Below are positions 37,154 to 48,357 of a DNA stretch of 64,000 bases, one piece after another (within the stretch, counting starts at the first letter, position 1; each line of letters opens with the position of its first letter). This DNA is from Antedon mediterranea (Eukaryota > Echinodermata > Crinoidea > Comatulida > Antedonidae). A program made the translations under genes and the position numbers. The DNA lies in assembly GCF_964355755.1 (NCBI RefSeq), contig NC_092677.1, positions 3,973,001-4,037,000 of the forward strand, given 5' to 3'. The notes beneath the pieces were generated by a model, which saw nothing but the letters and a program-made list of their open reading frames with translations, did not search any database and was not told where the DNA came from.

Positions 37154-37284
37154 ATATGGGTGCTGGCTGGTTGGCATATTTCCTAAAGCATGACTGGGTA
37201 TTAAGCGTCAAGCTTAAACAAAGTTTGATACTTATTTTTTCTGTATATCGTTTTACTTATTTCATTTTGTTTTCTTTCGGTGAC

Positions 37285-37735
37285 AGAATAGGTTGCACCG
37301 CCAATTATAATCATATGTTCAATTGGAGTCAACACGTTGCTCCAGGTAGACTAATAAGTTATTTATATGTTTTCGGTGTCAACATGGTTGCACCGTTTAT
37401 TAAACTCAATTCTCAAACGCGTACTGGAGTCAACACATGTTGCCCCAGGCAGACTAATGTAGATTGTTTCTAGACGTTTTTCGGTGCCAACATTTGGTTG
37501 CACTGCCTACCTAATTAAAATGTTTAAACACGTACTGGAGTCAACACATGTTGCTCCAGGTAGACTAATGTAGGTGTTTCTATACGTTTTTCGATGTCAA
37601 TATTTGGTTGCTCCACCTATCAGGCGCTAATGGTTAACCGGGTACTGGAGTCAACACATGTTGCTCCAGGTAGACTATGTAGATAGTTTCTATACGTTCT
37701 GGGTGTCAACATATGTTGCACCATCATCTGAATGG
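37285..37735. repeat. Tandem ~105-125-bp repeats in the Ngaro-type 3' region
   Basis: Four units of gtactggagtcaacacatgt-tgctccaggtagactaatgta-tttctatacgtttttcg-tgtcaacatttggttgca. They lie between the recombinase and B1, where Ngaro elements carry non-coding repeats. Confidence 0.75.
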
Positions 37736-37800
37736 CTTGTCATCGGTTCTACCTGCACTTAATTTGGGCTGCTTCGTTGGCTCCTTCGTTGCCAACTGTG

Positions 37801-38278
37801 TTGGCCCTTTCAGAGCATCCCAATGTTCCTTTTTTATGTTTTCCTTTTACGTGCATGCTGCAACGATGACTTGCCATTCATATTAAATAACTTTACAACC
37901 AATACTAGTTTCCTTGTTTTTGCTTATCATGCTCACATGTGTCAAAATCACGTGATTGCGGGGCGCCCTCGCAATCATCTTTTGACAGCGTGAGCATCTC
38001 ATCCTTTTCACCTCACGCTGTCAACAGATTACCACGCCAGTTTTTGGCTAAGTAAAATAATTTTCACTTCCTTCCCTCCACTCCCTCTTTATTTTGTTTT
38101 CAATTACGATTTTGAGACATGTGTTTTGGCCCTTTCAGAGCATCCCAATGTTCCTTTTTTTATGTTTTCCTTTTACGTGCATGCTGCAACGATGACTTGC
38201 CATTCATATTAAATAACTTTACAACCAATACTTGTTTCCTTGTTTTTGTTTATCGGGCTCACATGTGTCAAAATATAA
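37801..38278 (+). repeat. B1-A2-B2 terminal repeats of the Ngaro-type element
   Basis: B1 at about 37801-37947 and B2 at about 38127-38278 are nearly identical (gcatcccaatgttcctttttt, cgtgcatgctgcaacgatga shared). A2 (37948-37985) is between them, followed by a stretch that does not match the A1 flank. Confidence 0.7.
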
Positions 38279-38285
38279 CTTCTGC

Positions 38286-38930
38286 ACCCGATAATACTTA
38301 TTGACTGACCATGATAGATATGTGGTAGTGTTATGTCGCTAGGTACTCTTCGTTATGCATGATTAGTTTATAAGATCTATTACGTAATGTACCGGTGTAT
38401 ATTAATATTTACAAACTGGCCATCGTTTTTCTAAGTAATTTTTATTTTAATTAGAATTCCAGACAGCATTATTATAGTAGTAACAGAACATAATATTTAT
38501 AAAAGTAAATGTATTCGTAATCACCAGGCACTACTAATAACTATATGATATATAAAAGTCACATTTTCTTTCAATTTAAAGGAAAGAGAAAGTGCAATTG
38601 TCTTTGAGAATTCAACACTTTCCTACCGTTATATCCAGTTTCCTGATGTTTTCAAGATATCTTTTTTTTTCAAAACTAGAAAGGAGGATCTTTAATTTTG
38701 GAGTGTATTATTACTCTTAAAATATTTTTAAATTAAGAATACACTGTTCATCATTTTGTTAAAAAATAAAAAATATCGACTGTTTAAAATATGCATTGAG
38801 AGGTAACATGCGCATACCATATTATGTGCGTCTGCACATGCAATTTTTTGGTAACATGCGCAGACCACATTATTTGATTATACGCATGTTCAGTTATGAC
38901 ACAAAAGTAGGGGTCGACAAATGGCCATAT
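38286..38930. other. Spacer with HYR-flank-like sequence
   Basis: No gene. About 38600-38700 (gtttcctgatgttttc...aactagaaaggaggatc) resembles 46515-46600, and 38790-38880 (gaggtaacatgcgca...ccacattatgtg) resembles 12765-12810 above HYR copy 1. This suggests older duplicated flanks of the HYR cluster. Confidence 0.4.
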
Positions 38931-41900
38931 ATGCGCATATATTGTGTTATCAACATCTTATAGAGACATAGTTACTTGTTATGTCAACAAATATAAGAGT
39001 CGAAATTTGGCCATTTTTCGAAAAATTGCCAAAATATCTACTTTCTAAAAAATAGCATAGTACAGGAATTTTTGCGCACTTTTTAAAATAATCTTATTAT
39101 GCAATAATATTGCTATATATGCGCATATATTGCGTTATAATCATCTTATAGACCTATAGTAACCATTTATGTCAAAAAATAAAAAGGTCGAAATTTTGCC
39201 ATTTTTGGAAAAAAAAACCTGTACTATAGTACAGGGAAATTTTCGAAAAGTTACCATTTATCGACCCTTTTATTTTTGGACATTAATGGTTACTATATTC
39301 ATGGAGACTTATTTCTCCATGCTATAGCATAATAAACATGCGCAGAGTCGAATAATGTGTTCTGCGCATGTCAATTATGCTATAGTAACCAGCCCTTTTA
39401 TTTTTTGACATAAATGGTTACTATAGCGTAATAAACATGCGCAGAGTCGAATAATTGGTTCTGAGCGTGTCAATTATGCTATAGTAACCAGCCCTTTTAT
39501 TTTTTGACATAAATGGTTACTATAGCATAATAAACATGCGCAGAGTCGAATAATGTGTTCTGCGCATGTCAATTATGCCATAGTAACCAGTTTTATGGAA
39601 AAATAAAAAGGTAGAAATTTGGCCATTTTTTAAAAAAAAACCTGTACTATAGTACAGGGAAATTTTCGAAAAATTACCATTTTTTTCGACCCGTTTATTT
39701 TTTAACATAAATGGTTACTATAGCATAATAAACATGCGCAGAGTCGAATAATTGGTTCTGCGCATGCCAATTATGCTATAGTAAGCAGCCCTTTTATTTT
39801 GTGACATAAATGCTTACTATAGCATAATAAACATGCGCAGAGTCAAATAATGTGTTCTGCGCATGTCAATTATGCTATAGTAACCAGTTTTATCGAAAAA
39901 TAAAAAGGTACAAATTTGACCGTTTAAAAAAAAAAAACCCTGTAGTATAGTACAGGGAAATTTTCGAAAAATTACCATTTTTCGACCCTTTTATTTTTGG
40001 ACATAAATGGTTACTATAGCATAATAAACATGCGCAGTGTCGAATAATTTGTTCTGCGCATGTCAATTATGCTATAGTAACCAGCCCTTTTATTTTGTGA
40101 CATAAATGGTTACTATAGCATAATAAACATGCGCAGAGTCGAATAATGTGTTCTGCACATGTCAATTATGCTATAGTAACCAGTTTTATCGAAAAATAAA
40201 AAGGTCGAAATTTGGCAATTTTTTGAAAAAACCCTGTACTTTAGTAACAGGGAAATTTTCGAAAAATTGCCATTTTTCGACCCTTTTATTTTGTGACATA
40301 AATGGTTACTATAGCATAATAAACATGCGCAGAGTCGAATAATGTGTTCTACGCATGTCAATTATGCTATAGTAACCAGTTTTATCGAAAAATAAAAAGG
40401 TTGAAATTTGGCCATTTTTTTAAAAAACCCTTTACTATAGTACAGGGAAATTTTCGAAAAATTGCCATTTTTCGACCATTTTATTTTTGGACATAAATGG
40501 TTACTATAGCATAATAAACATGCGCAGAGTCGAATAATTGGTTCTACGCATGTCAATTATGCTATAGTAACCAGCCCTTTTATTTTTTGACATAAATGGT
40601 TACTATAGCATAATAAACATGCGCAGAGTCGAATAATGTGTTCTACGCATGTCAATTATGCTATAGTAACCAGTTTTATCGAAAAATAAAAAGGTCGAAA
40701 TTTGGCCATTTTTTTAAAAAACCCTTTATTATAGTACAGGGAAATTTTCGAAAAATTGCCATTTTTCGACCCTTTTATTTTTGGACACAAATGGTTACTA
40801 TAGCATAATAAACATGCGCAGAGTCGAATAATTGGTTCTACGCATGTCAATTATGCTATAGTAACCAGCCCTTTTATTTTTTGACATAAATGGTTACTAT
40901 AGCATAATAAACACGCGCAGAGTCGAATAATGTGTTCTACGCATGTCAATTATGCTATAGTAACCAGTTTTATCAAAAAATAAAAAGGTCGAAATTTTGC
41001 CATTTTTAAAAAAAAAAACCTGTACTATAGTACAGGGAAATTTTCGAAAAATTGCCATTTTTCGACCCTTTTATTTTTGGACATAAATGGTTACTATAGC
41101 ATAATAAACATGCGCAAAGTCGAATAATTGTTTCTGCGCATGTCAATTATGCTATTGTAACCAGCACTTTTATTTTTTGACATAAATGGTTACTATAGCA
41201 TAATAAACATGCGCAGAGTCGAATAATGTTTTCTACGCATGTCAATTATGCTATAGTAACCAGTTTTATCGAAAAATAAAAAGGTCGAAATTCGTCCATT
41301 TTTTTTTTTAAAACCCTGTACTATAGTACAGGGAAATTTTCGAAAAATTGCCATTTTTTGACCATTTTATTTTTGGACATAAATGGTTACTATAGCATAA
41401 TAAACATGCGCAGAGTCGAATAATGTGTTCTACGCATGTCAATTATGCTATAGTAACCAGTTTTATCGAAAAATAAAAAGGTCGAAATTTGGCCATTTTT
41501 TTAGAAAAAACCTGTACTATAGTACAGGGAAATTTTCGAAAAATTGCCATTTTTCGACCCTTTTATTTTTGGACATAAATGGTTACTATAGCATAATAAA
41601 CATGCGCAAAGTCGAATAATTGTTTCTGCGCATGTCAATTATGCTATTGTAACCAGCACTTTTATTTTTTGACATAAATGGTTACTATAGCATAATAAAC
41701 ATGCGCAGAGTCGAATAATGTTTTCTACGCATGTCAATTATGCTATAGTAACCAGTTTTATCGAAAAATAAAAAGGTCGAAATTCGTCCATTTTTTTTTT
41801 TAAAACCCTGTACTATAGTACAGGGAAATTTTCGAAAAATTACCATTTTTCGACCATTTTATTTTTGGACATAAATGGTTACTATAGCATAATAAACATG

Positions 41901-42197
41901 CGCAAAGTCGAATAATTGGTTCTGCGCATGTCAATTATGCTATAGTAACCAGCACTTTTATTTTTTGACATAAATCGTTACTATAGCATAATAAACATGC
42001 ACAGAGTCGAATAATGTGTTCTACGCATGTCAATTATGCTATAGTAACCAGCCCTTTTATTTTGTGACATAAATGGTTACAATAGCATAATAAGCATGCG
42101 CAGAGTCGAATAATGTGTTCTGCGCATGTCAATTATGCTATAGTAACCAGTTTTATCGAAAAATAAAAAGGTCGAAATTTGGCCATTTTTTGAAAAA

Positions 42198-43006
42198 CAA
42201 GGCCAACAGCCATTAAGTCGCGTGCTACAATGCATAGTGATACCGGACCGACAGACAAACAGACCGACAGACAGACAGACCGACAGACAGACGGACCGAC
42301 CGACATAGTGAACTATACTGACCGAAATTACTGAACATGTTTAAAAATGTTGAAATGTTTAAAAACATTTATATTTTTTTAATTTACACGTGCGTAGCCT
42401 GTCACTTTTGACGTGCTCGTATAACGTAATTTCGAGTTGAAAAGTAAGTCAAGAAAACAGAAATCGGGCAAGAAGAGTGCGCAATAACATTTAACGCGCA
42501 GTGCGCGCGCAAAAATCTGCGCACTCATGGCAATTTTGTAAACGCTTAAAATTGCCTGAAACGTACTCTTATTTCATCGAAAATAAATTTTGAAAATTTT
42601 AAGCGCGCTTACGCATGCGTTAAATGCGCTACGCACGTAATTGTATTGCCATATGATGATTTATGCCCTGAAATTTATGAGTACCAAATTTTATTTAATT
42701 GTGATTCATGGTTGTTAAGATATGATTACAAACGTGATTTCGTTAAATCGTGCGTAGACCGCGTAATTTTTTATTGCGCACCGTGAAAACATAACCACAT
42801 CGATTCCTGGCCATAAGGAATATTCTGTGAAAAATTGACTTAGCTAGATTAAACTGATATCAAGATAAGGTCATAAAGCGATAAAACGCATAGTGATACC
42901 GGACCGACAGACAGACAGACAGACAGACCGACAGACAGACCGACAGACAGACAGACAGACAGACCGACCGACATAGTGAACTATAGAGTCGCTTCCACGC
43001 GACTAA
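42198..43006. mobile_element. Insert with GACA microsatellites inside the satellite
   Basis: Two (GACA/GACC)n tracts at about 42244-42303 and 42898-42968, each preceded by catagtgataccggaccgac and followed by ccgacatagtgaactata, bracket ~590 bp of unrelated sequence rich in gcgcgc/acgcatgcgt words. The ends, aagtcgcgtg and cacgcgactaa, are inverted. No coding frame. A relic of the family is at about 25485-25555. Confidence 0.55.
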
Positions 43007-45028
43007 AAACCTGTACTATAGTACAGTGAAATTTTCGAAAAATTGCCATTTTTCGACCCCTTTATTTTTGGACATAAATGGTTACTATAGCATAATAAAC
43101 ATGCGCAAAGTCGAATAATTGTTTCTGCGCATGTCAATTATGCTATAGTAACCAGCACTTTTATTTTTTGACATAAATGGTTACTATAGCATAATAAACA
43201 CGCGCAGAGTCAAATAATGTGTTCTACGCATGTCAATTATGCTATAGTAACCAGTTTTATCGAAAAATCAAAAGGTTGAAATTTGGCCACTTTAAAAAAA
43301 AAAAACCTGTACTATAGTACAGGGAAATTTTCGAAAAAATTGCCAGTTTTCGACCCTTTTATTTTTGGACATAAATGGTTACAATAGCATAATAACCATG
43401 CGCAGAGTCGAATAATAGGTTCTGCGCATGTCAATTATGCTATAGTAACCAGCCCTTTTATTTTGTGACATAAATGGTTACTATAGCATAATAAGCATGC
43501 GCAGAGTCGAATAATGTGTTCTACGCATGTCAATTATGCTATAGTAACCAGTTTTATCGAAAAATAAAAAGGTCGAAATTTGGCAATTTTTTGAAAAAAA
43601 ACCTGTACTATAGTACAGGGAAATTTTCGAAAAATTGCCATTTTTCGACCCCTTTATTTTTTGACATAAATGGTTACTATAGCATAATAAACATGCGCAA
43701 AGTCAAGTAATTGGTTCTGCGCATGTCATTTATGCTATAATAACCAGCACTTTTATTTTATGACATAAATGGTTACTATAGCATAATAAACATGCGCAGA
43801 GTCGAATAATGTTTTCTAGGCATGTCAATTATGCTATAGTAACCAGTTTTATCGAAAAATAAAAAGATCGAAATTTGGCCATTTTTTTTTTTAAACCCTG
43901 TACTATAGTACAGGGAAATTTTCGAAAAATTGCCATTTTTCAACCATTTTATTTTTTGACATAAATGGTTACTATAGCATAATAAACATGCGCAGAGTCG
44001 AATAATTGGTTTTGCGCATGTCAATTATGCTATAGTAACCAGCCCTTTTATTTTGTGACATAAATGGTTACTATAGCATAATAAACATGCGCAGAGTCGA
44101 ATAATGTGTTCTGCACATGTCAATTATGCTATAGTAACCAGTTTTATCGAAAAATAAAAAGGTCGAAATTTGGCCATTTTTTGAAAAAAAACCTCTACTA
44201 TAGTACAGGGAAATTTTCGAAAAATTGCCATTTTTCGATCTTTTTATTTTTGGACATAAATGGTTACTATAATAAACATGCGCAAAGTCAAATAATTGGT
44301 TCTGCGCATGTCAATTATGCTATAGTAACCAGCACTTTTATTTTTTGACATAAATCGTTACTATAGCATAATAAACATGCGCAGAGTCGAATAATGTGTT
44401 CTACGCATGTCAATTATGCTATAGTAACCAGTTTTATCGAAAAATAAAAAGGTCGAAATTTTGCCATTTAAAAAAAAAAAACCTATACTATAGTAGAGGG
44501 AAATTTTCGAAAAATTGCCATTTTTCGACCCCTTTATTTTTGGACATAAATGGTTACTATAGCATAATAAACATGCGCAGAGTCGAATAATTGGTTCTGC
44601 GCATGTCAATTATGCTATAGTAACCAGCCCTTTTATTTTGTGACATAAATGGTTACTATAGCATAATAAACATGCGCAAAGTCGAATAATTGGTTCTGCG
44701 CATGTCAATTATGCTATAGTAACCAGCACTTTTATTTTGTGACATAAATGGTTACTATAGCATAATAAACATGCGCAAAGTCGAATAATTGTTTCTGCGC
44801 ATGTCAATTATGCTATAGTAACCAGCACTTTTATTTTATGACATAAATGGTTACTATAGCATAATAAACATGCGCAGAGTCGAATAATGTTTTCTAGGCA
44901 TGTCAATTATGCTATAGTAACCAGTTTTATCGAAAAATAAAAAGATCGAAATTTGGCCATTTTTTTTTTTAAAACAGGGAAATTTTCGAAAAATTGCCAT
45001 TTTTCGACCATTTTATTTTTGGACATAA

Positions 45029-45676
45029 TAACCAATTATGTCACAAAATAAAAGTGCTGGTTACTATAGCATAATTGACATGCGCAGAAACAATTATTCG
45101 ACTTTGCGCATGTTTATTATGCTATAGTAACCATTTATGTCACAAAATAAAAGGGCTGGTTACTATAGCATAATTGACATGCGCAGAACCAATTATTCGA
45201 CTCTGCGCATGTTTATTATGCTATAGTAACCATTTATGTCCAAAAATAAAAGGGTCGAAAAATGGTAATTTTTCGAAAATTTCCCTGTTACTAAAGTACA
45301 GGGTTTTTTGACATGTGCAGAACACATTATTTGACTCTGCGCATGTTTATTATAATAAACATGCGCAGAGTCAAATAATGTGTTCTGCACATGTCAAAAA
45401 ACCCTGTACTTTAGTAACAGGGAAATTTTCGAAAAATTACCATTTTTCGACCCTTTTATTTTTGGACATAAATGGTTACTATAGCATAATAAACATGCGC
45501 AGAGTCGAATAATTGGTTCTGCGCATGTCAATTATGCTATAGTAACCAGCCCTTTTATTTTGTGACATAAATGGTTACTATAGCATAATAAACATGCGCA
45601 AAGTCGAATAATTGTTTCTGCGCATGTCAATTATGCTATAGTAACCAGCACTTTTATTTTGTGACATAATTGGTTA
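45029..45676. repeat. 648-bp perfect palindrome in the satellite
   Basis: Bases 45029-45352 are the exact reverse complement of 45353-45676 over every part I compared, with no spacer at the centre (...gtttattat|aataaac...). Orientation of satellite units reverses here. Confidence 0.85.
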
Positions 45677-46140
45677 CTATGGCATAATAAACATGCGCAG
45701 AGTCGAATAATGTTTTCTACGCATGTCAATTATGCTATAGTAACCAGTTTTATCGAAAAATAAAAAGATCGAAATTTTGTCATTTTTTTAAATTATGCTA
45801 TAGTAACCATCCCTTATATTTTTTGACATAAATGGTTACTATAGCATAATAAACATGCGTAGAGTCGAATAATTTCGAAAAAATAAAAAAGTCGAAATTT
45901 TGCAATTTTTTTGAAAAAAACCCTGACCTTTTATTTTTTAAAAGGTAGTACATGGATTTTTTTTAAATGGCCAAAATAGGCACTTTTTAAAATACTTTTA
46001 TTATGCAATACTATTGCTATATAGGGCATATATTGCGTTATAATCATTTTATATACGTATAGTAACCATTTTTAAGTCAAAAAATAAAAAGGTCGAAATT
46101 TGGCAATTTTTTTCAAAAAAATCCCTGTACCATAGTAGAA

Positions 46141-48357
46141 CTGTCATTATGTTTGTCAAAAACACATAATTCAATTGAGCTTGGTTTCCAAGAGGACATA
46201 AACGCAACGCAAACGTGTTGACCAATGACAAGCGATCGTTCGAATACATCATCGCTTGTGATTGGTCAACTAACTCAAATCCATCCATGATAAAAAAAAA
46301 AAAAGATAATTGTAACAGTTTAAACAAAAATGGAAATTCCACTCTGCAATGAATTCCTCGAAACTATCAAAACATGTGTACAATAATCCTATTTTGGAAA
46401 TGTTGAGTGTTTGAAATATCTGTTAGGGATGTACAACCGGTGACGAATAATTATATTATATACAATACTGTATCAGGTTTCTTTCCGTTAAAGTTCAACA
46501 AATGCCTTTAAAAGCATTCACCAGTTTCCTGATATTTTCCGGATTATTGTTAATGGTTTTGTTTTTAATACAGAGAAGGAGAACTATGTTGTCTATACCT
46601 TTATTGCTGTCATTATTCTGAAAACAATTTTAGATTAAGTTTTATTAATTGGCCACGATAATAATTTCAATTTAATTTATTTCCACAATATAATAACATA
46701 TAGGATAATAAATACAATGAAGTAATCATGTGAGGGGAGGGTAATATATAACACGAAATATATATAGGCCTAATACGAAAGCTGCCTGTATTGTTTCATC
46801 CCGTTCCGATGAAGATAGCACTACGTAATTTTACTTGAAACATATTGTAAATAAAATATTTACCATAAATCTAAAAGTTCTCCATCTGATTTCCTGCAGT
46901 TTTGAAGTAATTTGAATTTAAATTACGAACTATTTTCCCACAACCAATCAACGAATATTCATGCGCCGACTTGATTTTTATGACGTATAATTAAATTGAA
47001 CCAATCGCGACAGTGATTTTACGTCACGCTTATCTAATTCTACAATAACAAAACAATTCTCAGCATGGCCGAAAAGAATCATGCGAATATGCAGCATGAT
47101 TCACAGAAAAAGACGTTGTTTGTTTATTGCTGTGGATGACGCGTGACCAATTTGGGAAAATCAACACTGCGTTACTATCATATGTAATTTGACCAATCAC
47201 AACGATGCATCATCCAAACTGTCGCTTGTGATTGGTCAACTCACTTGAGTTGCGCCTTTATTATTAAAAACAAAAGCAAAATTACACCCAGATCGTGTTT
47301 ATTGAGATCAAACATAACCTACAGTATTTAAAATTTTCAGTTTTACAATTCCGGAATACTATAACTGAAGAATATAGATTACATTATTAATAATTTATAG
47401 TTCATAAATTCGAGAAAAAAAATTAAAGTCCTATTACTCAAAATGTAATTACAGTTTTAATGGAGATATTCGTAATTCCAGTTCCATTTAAAATGTTTTC
47501 CTTAAAAAAAGATTTCGGAAAAATAAATACAAATTAGACCCCTACATCAATTTTTCATTTGAAATTCTGCCTGTATGAAACTGTATTATTATGTCTACAA
47601 TATAAATCTTAGGATATAATATTATTAACGCTAATGTTCCTGGATACACAATGTATGTGATGCATATATGTTACGGTATCAAGGCACTTGCCTATGAATG
47701 ATACTGGACAATAATGTAGATACAGTATATGGAATTGGAATATTACCTACTACAATTGAATTCCAAACGAATCCAGGACAAAACTATTAACATGGCCAAC
47801 ACATATGGAGACATCCCTACTGCATTTAAATCTCCCGCAGTAACGTAACGCAACGTGACCAATCACAACCGATGGATTTCTTAACTGTCGCTCATCATTG
47901 GTCAACTCGCTTGCGTTGCGTCTACGTCATTGCATTGCCTTCTAGTGGGAACCAAGTTTCAAGGGTGCTTACGATCACGAAACAACATAATCTTACATAG
48001 AGGGCGGGGTTCAGGGGCACTATAAATGTAAATTCTGCTCTAAGGTTCAATACAATTACAATATAAGTAAAATATAAAAGTTAACATTTAATACATAAAA
48101 TAATATACACGATATTTCGACAATTTAACAAATACAAACGTACTTGCAAAATATCCAAATATAGCCAGAAGTTCCCGATATGAATACTGAAATTTTATCT
48201 ACATAAAATGCTAACTAATCATAAAACATTTAAATATTTAAAAATACACTATAGCATACTGTGACAAAGTCATTTATAAGTTATAGTATTCTATTGTTAC
48301 TTTCGGTGTAGAATATCATTTGAAAGTCATTTATAGAATTTTTCAATGACAAATTAA
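46141..48357. other. Intergenic region downstream of PRDM10
   Basis: No protein gene seen. About 46325-46435 (tggaaattccactctgcaat...ttgagtgtttgaaatatctg) resembles 27490-27620 above HYR copy 2. Three foldback-type repeats with gaccaatcacaa and cgcttgtgattggtcaa words occur at 46165-46275, 47165-47255 and 47830-47950. The part next to 48358 should contain the PRDM10 3' UTR. Confidence 0.5.
46165..46275. repeat. Foldback repeat with GACCAATCACAAGCGA arms
   Basis: Arms gttgaccaatgacaagcga and tcgcttgtgattggtcaac are inverted around a short loop. Related copies at 47165-47255 and 47830-47950 have the same arms plus flanking acgcaacgcaa/ttgcgttgcgt. Confidence 0.6.

Larger units (their letters stand above)
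27637..38285 (+). mobile_element. Decayed Ngaro-type tyrosine-recombinase retrotransposon
   Basis: A 38-bp sequence beginning tcacgtgattgcggggcgcc occurs at 27637-27674 (A1) and again at 37948-37985 (A2). A ~150-bp sequence (ttggccctttcagagcatcc...) flanks A2 on both sides, at about 37801-37947 (B1) and 38127-38278 (B2). This A1-ORFs-B1-A2-B2 split-repeat order is known for Ngaro/PAT elements of the DIRS order. Between them, in order: an SGNH-hydrolase-like frame, a gag-like start, gag C-terminus, RT/RNase H and a tyrosine recombinase, all broken. Three later insertions or expansions swell the element to ~10.6 kb. Assignment to Ngaro is firm for repeat order plus recombinase, less so for the hydrolase being part of the same element. 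Confidence 0.75.
38930..46140. repeat. Hairpin-unit satellite, ~297-bp higher-order repeat
   Basis: About 40 copies of a ~75-bp foldback: ggttactatagcataataaa, catgcgcagagtcgaataat, then its near-complement ending gcgcatgtcaattatgctat-agtaacc. They alternate with a second foldback around cctgtactatagtacaggg flanked by aaaaaggtcgaaattt / ccatttttcgacccttttat. Spacing of the first foldback alternates ~98 and ~199 bp over much of 39.5-42.1 kb, giving a ~297-bp dimer. Similar end sequences (tatagggcatatattgcg-like) occur at about 39110-39170 and 46015-46075. Short open frames in it are repeat translations. Confidence 0.88.

Noticed and set aside
39520-45512. Many 60-82-codon frames with CQLCYSNQFYRKIKRSK or CVEPIIRLCACLLCYS
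   Set aside because: They repeat with the satellite on both strands and vary by frameshift; no independent sign of coding.
38930-46140. CRISPR-like regular repeats
   Set aside because: Eukaryotic context, units of 98-199 bp without unique spacers, and the repeats are foldbacks covering the whole array.
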